From an uncultured Bizionia sp. (GTDB lineage Bacteria; Bacteroidota; Bacteroidia; Flavobacteriales; Flavobacteriaceae), in the NCBI GenBank assembly GCA_947496215.1, contig CANMCF010000001.1, forward strand, positions 248,001 to 312,000: a stretch of 64,000 bases of DNA, given 5' to 3'. Numbering within the stretch: the stretch's first letter is position 1; every line of letters begins with the position of its first letter. The position numbers were made by a program, and so were the translations under genes. Of this stretch, positions 60,931-64,000 are shown in pieces. The notes beneath the pieces were generated by a model. The model was not told where the DNA came from. It ran no database searches and saw only the letters and a list, made by a program, of their open reading frames with translations.

Positions 60931-61988
60931 TAAACCATGCGATAATAGGCTGTGGACGTGTTGCAGAAAACCATGCAGACGCGTTTTCAAGAATAGAGGG
61001 AGTAAAAATTAAATATGCAGTAGATATTATAAAAGAAAGGGCAGAAGAGCTGGCTGATAAATTTTCCATTTCCAATGTGGAAATAGATTATGAAAAGGTT
61101 TTGATGGATCCAGAATTAACCTCTGTCTCTCTTGCTGTTCCACATTTCCTTCATGCAAAAATGGCTATAAAGGCTGCAAATGCTGGAAAACATGTGCTAA
61201 TAGAAAAACCGCCGGTAATTCATGCAGAAGAAGGTGAAGAGTTAATCGCAGCAGCCAAAGAGTCTGGTGTCGTGGTATCTCCCATAACACAACATCGATT
61301 TGATAACATCGTCGGTGAGATAAAGGAATTGCTGGATTCAGGAGAACTTGGCAGAATTTGCTTGGTACGTGGACATTTGGAATGCAAAAGACCAACAGAA
61401 TATTACCGTGATAGTGACTGGCGTGGCTCTTTGGAGAAAGAAGGAGGTTCTGTTCTGATCAATCAGGCCTATCATCTAATTGATTTGATACTATACCTAG
61501 CTGGACCAGTAGAAAACGTTAATGCAGAAATGGCCACTTTTCAAAAGGAAATCATGGAAACAGAGGATGTTTTAAGCGCAACTCTACGTTTTAAAGAAGG
61601 AACATTAGGCGCATTGAGTATTTGTGGGGCAGCTGGAAGTTCTTGGGATTCATACATAGAACTTGTTGGTGAGAAGGGCCTGATTGCCTTTAATATCAAT
61701 TTTCCCAATCAACTTCATAGATTTGAAATGGCCTCTAAAAAAAGTATGAAAGTATGGAGAAACCGACTTCGAGCATCTCTGCCAGATCCTACGAAAATGG
61801 CCCCAGGCATAGGCTATTATGGCTTGTCTCATCGTCATCAGGCTGAAGACTTCATTGCAGAAATCAAAGAAGGAAAAGCAACTTCAGGCGCCACACTTCA
61901 GGAAGCCTTGTATGTTATGGATGTTATTCGCAACATTTACAAGTCTGCGACAAGGAATACTGTGGAAACTAAAAAAGTTCTAGTATAG
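60927..61988 (+). CDS. Gfo/Idh/MocA family oxidoreductase
   Basis: 353 residues, cytoplasmic. Rossmann domain with the nucleotide-binding NHAIIGCGRVAENHADAF, the EKPPVIHAEE segment holding the catalytic Lys of the EKP motif, and the C-terminal beta-sheet substrate domain (HLIDLILYLAGPVENVNAEM carrying the active-site His). Family members are NAD(P)-dependent sugar or inositol dehydrogenases. It overlaps the deacetylase gene by 4 bp and abuts the aminotransferase gene with no gap. Such a pair commonly makes a 3-keto-sugar and then a 3-amino-sugar (as NtdC/NtdA or RifL/RifK), but which carbon is used here is not visible. Confidence 0.9.
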   Translation: MINHAIIGCGRVAENHADAFSRIEGVKIKYAVDIIKERAEELADKFSISNVEIDYEKVLMDPELTSVSLAVPHFLHAKMAIKAANAGKHVLIEKPPVIHAEEGEELIAAAKESGVVVSPITQHRFDNIVGEIKELLDSGELGRICLVRGHLECKRPTEYYRDSDWRGSLEKEGGSVLINQAYHLIDLILYLAGPVENVNAEMATFQKEIMETEDVLSATLRFKEGTLGALSICGAAGSSWDSYIELVGEKGLIAFNINFPNQLHRFEMASKKSMKVWRNRLRASLPDPTKMAPGIGYYGLSHRHQAEDFIAEIKEGKATSGATLQEALYVMDVIRNIYKSATRNTVETKKVLV

Positions 61989-63155
61989 ATGGATATGTCA
62001 ACTAATTGGAAAGATGCATGGAAGGCTCTTCTTTCGGAAGATGTCATTAGAATTGCCAAACAACTGGAAACTCAACCTCTATCGCTTGTCAATGGCGGTG
62101 TTATGAAACGCTTTGAGAAAGTTTTTGCCAAGTTTTCAGGAACAGAATACGCAGTTTCCACGAACAATGGTACTGCTGCGATTTATTCTGCGTTATGGGC
62201 AGTGGGAGTTCGTAAGGGAGATGAAGTCCTTGTTTGCGATTATGGATTCGTTGCAATGGCTGGAGCCATTACAACAATAGGAGCAGTTATGGTACCTGTG
62301 GATATCGATTCTGGAACATTGACAATGGATCCTAAAGATCTAAGTAGAAAAATCACAGAAAAGACAAAGGCAGTACTCATTCATAATCCTTGGGGTGTTC
62401 CAGCTGAGTTGGATGCCATTCGGTTGGTCACGGAGTTACCATTGATACTTGATGCCTCACATGCTCATGGAGCAATGTACAAAGGAGAGCATTTGTCCAA
62501 ATGGGCAGACATCACATGTTATTCATTAGGAAAAGACAAATTGATTAGTGGAGGTGAATTGGGGTGTGCAGTAACTAACAATGTCAATTATAGGGACAAT
62601 ATGATACTACTCGGTCACATCAATCGTACACCTCATGATTTGAAGGAGAGCAACTGGGATGGAAATGCTGTAGGCCTAAAATTCAGACCGCATGTAATGG
62701 CATTGGAAATTGCCATGTCACAATTAAAGAGATTCAAAGAAAAAAAACAAAAACTTGTTGAAACTTGTAGACGCATAGAGGAGATATTTTCCAACTACGG
62801 CTTTATCCCTCAATATGTCCATAATAATTCGGAACGGGTTTATTGGCGAATTGTTTTTCATGTTGATGCATCAATATGGGGGAAGATTGAAACTTCCAAA
62901 ATTGAATCAGTTCTTAAAGAGGTAGGGTTGCCAATTGAGTCAAATCATTATTGGCCCTTGTTGCAGCATCAATCACATTTCAAATGGGAAGACAACAAGA
63001 GTTTGGTTCGACATATGGATTGCGTTAAATCACAAGAGACTGTGCCGGGTTTGATTACATTCCCTGCACCGGTAGATTTTAATGAAACACAATTTTCTCG
63101 AATTGAGAGTGCTCTTGAGGAAGCAAAACAATTGATTCTTGTCTCAGATATTTAA
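61989..63155 (+). CDS. DegT/DnrJ/EryC1/StrS family sugar aminotransferase
   Basis: 388 residues, PLP-dependent, fold type I. Motifs: AVSTNNGTAAIYSALWAVGVRKGDEVLVCDYGFVA, DASHAHGA (pyridine-binding Asp and His) and the Schiff-base Lys in CYSLGKDKLISGGELG. It transaminates a keto-sugar, usually with Glu or Gln as donor. The ATG directly follows the stop of the MocA-type dehydrogenase. It is the last gene of the operon, before the hairpin at 63190-63228. An internal ATG two codons downstream is an alternative start. Confidence 0.9.
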   Translation: MDMSTNWKDAWKALLSEDVIRIAKQLETQPLSLVNGGVMKRFEKVFAKFSGTEYAVSTNNGTAAIYSALWAVGVRKGDEVLVCDYGFVAMAGAITTIGAVMVPVDIDSGTLTMDPKDLSRKITEKTKAVLIHNPWGVPAELDAIRLVTELPLILDASHAHGAMYKGEHLSKWADITCYSLGKDKLISGGELGCAVTNNVNYRDNMILLGHINRTPHDLKESNWDGNAVGLKFRPHVMALEIAMSQLKRFKEKKQKLVETCRRIEEIFSNYGFIPQYVHNNSERVYWRIVFHVDASIWGKIETSKIESVLKEVGLPIESNHYWPLLQHQSHFKWEDNKSLVRHMDCVKSQETVPGLITFPAPVDFNETQFSRIESALEEAKQLILVSDI

Positions 63156-63189
63156 AGAATAAATACCAATTGAAAAGTACTCAAAAACG

Positions 63190-63228
63190 AATAAGGGCCT
63201 GATGCATACATTGCATCAGGCTCTTATT
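63190..63228. terminator. Bidirectional terminator between the megasynthase operon and the methyltransferase gene
   Basis: A 17-bp stem (one G-T pair): AATAAGGGCCTGATGCA against TGCATCAGGCTCTTATT, loop TACAT, with T-runs following on the plus strand (TTTTTTA) and A-rich flanks on the other. It lies 35 bp after the aminotransferase stop and 3 bp before the end of the convergent methyltransferase gene. Confidence 0.92.
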
Positions 63229-63230
63229 TT

Positions 63231-63902
63231 TTATGTTTCTTTTGTGAAAAACACTTCAAAACCAAGAGAGCCTAGACCAGATTCTTCAGTAACCAGTTTG
63301 GCAATTCCCTTTAAACCAGCTTTATCTATGAAATGCTCCATTTCCTCCATTGTGAATTTTTCTTCAATGATGGTTGGTGGCATGTTTAACTTTGCTCTGA
63401 AATCAGTGAAATCTTGGAGTGTTTCTGCAGGTGCGTCCCTACGCATATCATGAATAAGACAAACTCCACCAGGTTTTAATACGCGATATTTTTCACGCAA
63501 GGAATCGGTTGGATCTGCAAGATGATGAAGAGTTGCTCTACTCATGACGACATCGAAATGATTGTCGGGGAAGTTCATTGAAGCTGCATCACCCTTGACC
63601 ACTTCTACCTTGTCGTCCAAATTGTCGTTATGCACTTTTTCTTTACATGTGTCTACCATGTCTTGATAATAATCAAGACCGGTGAACTTGTAACCATCAT
63701 ATTCAGGGGTTGCTGCAAGTTCTCGAACTATAAGCCCGGTACCGATGCCTACATCAAGCATTTTTCCTTGTTTTCCCTCTGGTTTGAGTTCGAATTTCAA
63801 GCGTTCTAGATATATGTCGTCCCATGGTCTTCCCAGTTTTGAAATTAGTGACTCATAGTCTTCTGGTGTTTGTCGAACCTTGATGTTGTTTTTTGTTTTC
63901 AT
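63231..63902 (-). CDS. Class I SAM-dependent methyltransferase
   Basis: 223 residues, cytoplasmic. SAM-binding motif I LDVGIGTGLIVREL, motif II acidic GLDYYQDMVDTCKE, then VKGDAASMNFPDNHFDVVMSRATLHHL and the post-motif LKPGGVCLIHDM. The arrangement is that of small-molecule (UbiE/Coq5-like) methyltransferases. It is transcribed toward the megasynthase operon, with only the terminator between them. A partial gene ends 9 bp upstream on the same strand, so it is part of a second operon. A role in modifying the product of the neighbouring cluster is possible but not shown. Confidence 0.9.
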   Translation of the reverse strand: MKTKNNIKVRQTPEDYESLISKLGRPWDDIYLERLKFELKPEGKQGKMLDVGIGTGLIVRELAATPEYDGYKFTGLDYYQDMVDTCKEKVHNDNLDDKVEVVKGDAASMNFPDNHFDVVMSRATLHHLADPTDSLREKYRVLKPGGVCLIHDMRRDAPAETLQDFTDFRAKLNMPPTIIEEKFTMEEMEHFIDKAGLKGIAKLVTEESGLGSLGFEVFFTKET

Positions 63903-63911
63903 ATTGATTGT

Positions 63912-64000
63912 TTATAGCCAGTCCATTGGGACTTTATTAAGATAATTTCGTGCAACGTTGTTTTTTATGCCAAATGCAGGTTTGGATTGCCTTTCCTCCA
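63912..64000 (-). CDS. Partial gene, C-terminal end only
   Basis: Not recognised. The last 28 codons of a minus-strand gene run in from beyond the window (ending NNVARNYLNKVPMDWL and a TAA at 63914-63912). It lies 9 bp upstream of the methyltransferase start, so the two are probably co-transcribed. The frame is chosen because the other two minus-strand frames are stopped within this stretch. Confidence 0.5.
   Translation of the reverse strand, partial: EERQSKPAFGIKNNVARNYLNKVPMDWL

Noticed and set aside
1-64000. tRNA, rRNA, riboswitch or transposon features
   Set aside because: Scanning the intergenic regions by eye showed no cloverleaf, no known riboswitch core and no transposase or terminal inverted repeats with target duplications.

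Overview
The window is chromosomal DNA of a marine-type Flavobacteriaceae member (Bacteroidota). It is AT-rich. It encodes several secreted proteins with type IX secretion (T9SS) C-terminal sorting domains, a flavobacterial outer-membrane TonB-type receptor, DUF4294 and M42 families, and promoters of the Bacteroidota type (TTG, about 18-20 nt, TAnnTTTG). No rRNA, tRNA, CRISPR array, insertion sequence or prophage was found.

Layout. 1-2 kb: end of the histidine operon (hisF, hisIE) and a GNAT acetyltransferase. 2.3-8.7 kb: secreted phosphate/redox block with a T9SS purple-acid-phosphatase-like protein, a PhoX/DUF839-like lipoprotein and, directly abutting it, a di-haem cytochrome c peroxidase lipoprotein. 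8.7-16.9 kb: mostly minus-strand housekeeping genes (fatty acid desaturase, Crp/Fnr regulator, SRPBCC protein, membrane-anchored HNH protein, MarC, PrsW, Nudix, class V aminotransferase, M42 peptidase) plus two small low-GC hypotheticals. 17-23.7 kb: DUF4294, haemolysin III, DUF72, thioesterase, M23/LysM, a 43-residue Cys-tailed membrane peptide, YceI, and a membrane-spanning winged-helix regulator. 23.7-30 kb: a signalling locus in which a secreted leucine-rich-repeat (LRR) T9SS protein is encoded between a beta-propeller sensor kinase and a LuxR-type response regulator. A decayed inverted copy of the LRR gene lies on the other side of the kinase. 30-39.8 kb: AraC regulator, S74 tail-fibre-like protein, T9SS sortilin/BNR-like protein, lipoprotein GDPD and YitT. 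39.9-44.7 kb: EamA transporter, LytS/LytR-like two-component pair, S41 protease. 44.7-50.6 kb: a BlaI-controlled cell-wall block (BlaI, M56-M23 fusion, amidase, TonB-type receptor, polysaccharide deacetylase) with two visible tandem BlaI operators. 50.8-52.8 kb: AraC regulator and CPBP protease.

53.3-63.2 kb is the most unusual region. It is a tightly packed seven-gene plus-strand operon that looks like an uncharacterised lipid/polyketide-sugar pathway. The first protein is a 1393-residue megasynthase with a shrunken, catalytically eroded ketosynthase remnant, an intact acyltransferase, a PksE/PUFA-type dehydratase and a C-terminal phosphopantetheinyl transferase. It has no ketoreductase or internal carrier domain. 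It is followed by a free-standing acyl carrier protein, two COG4671/MurG-like glycosyltransferase paralogues, a YdjC/ChbG sugar deacetylase, a Gfo/Idh/MocA dehydrogenase and a DegT/DnrJ aminotransferase. The inferred theme is an acyl-ACP-derived moiety decorated with one or more amino sugars. The operon ends in a strong bidirectional terminator facing a methyltransferase gene and a partial gene that runs off the window.

Domain calls come from motif recognition by eye. No database search was run, so product-level statements for the 53-63 kb cluster are inference.
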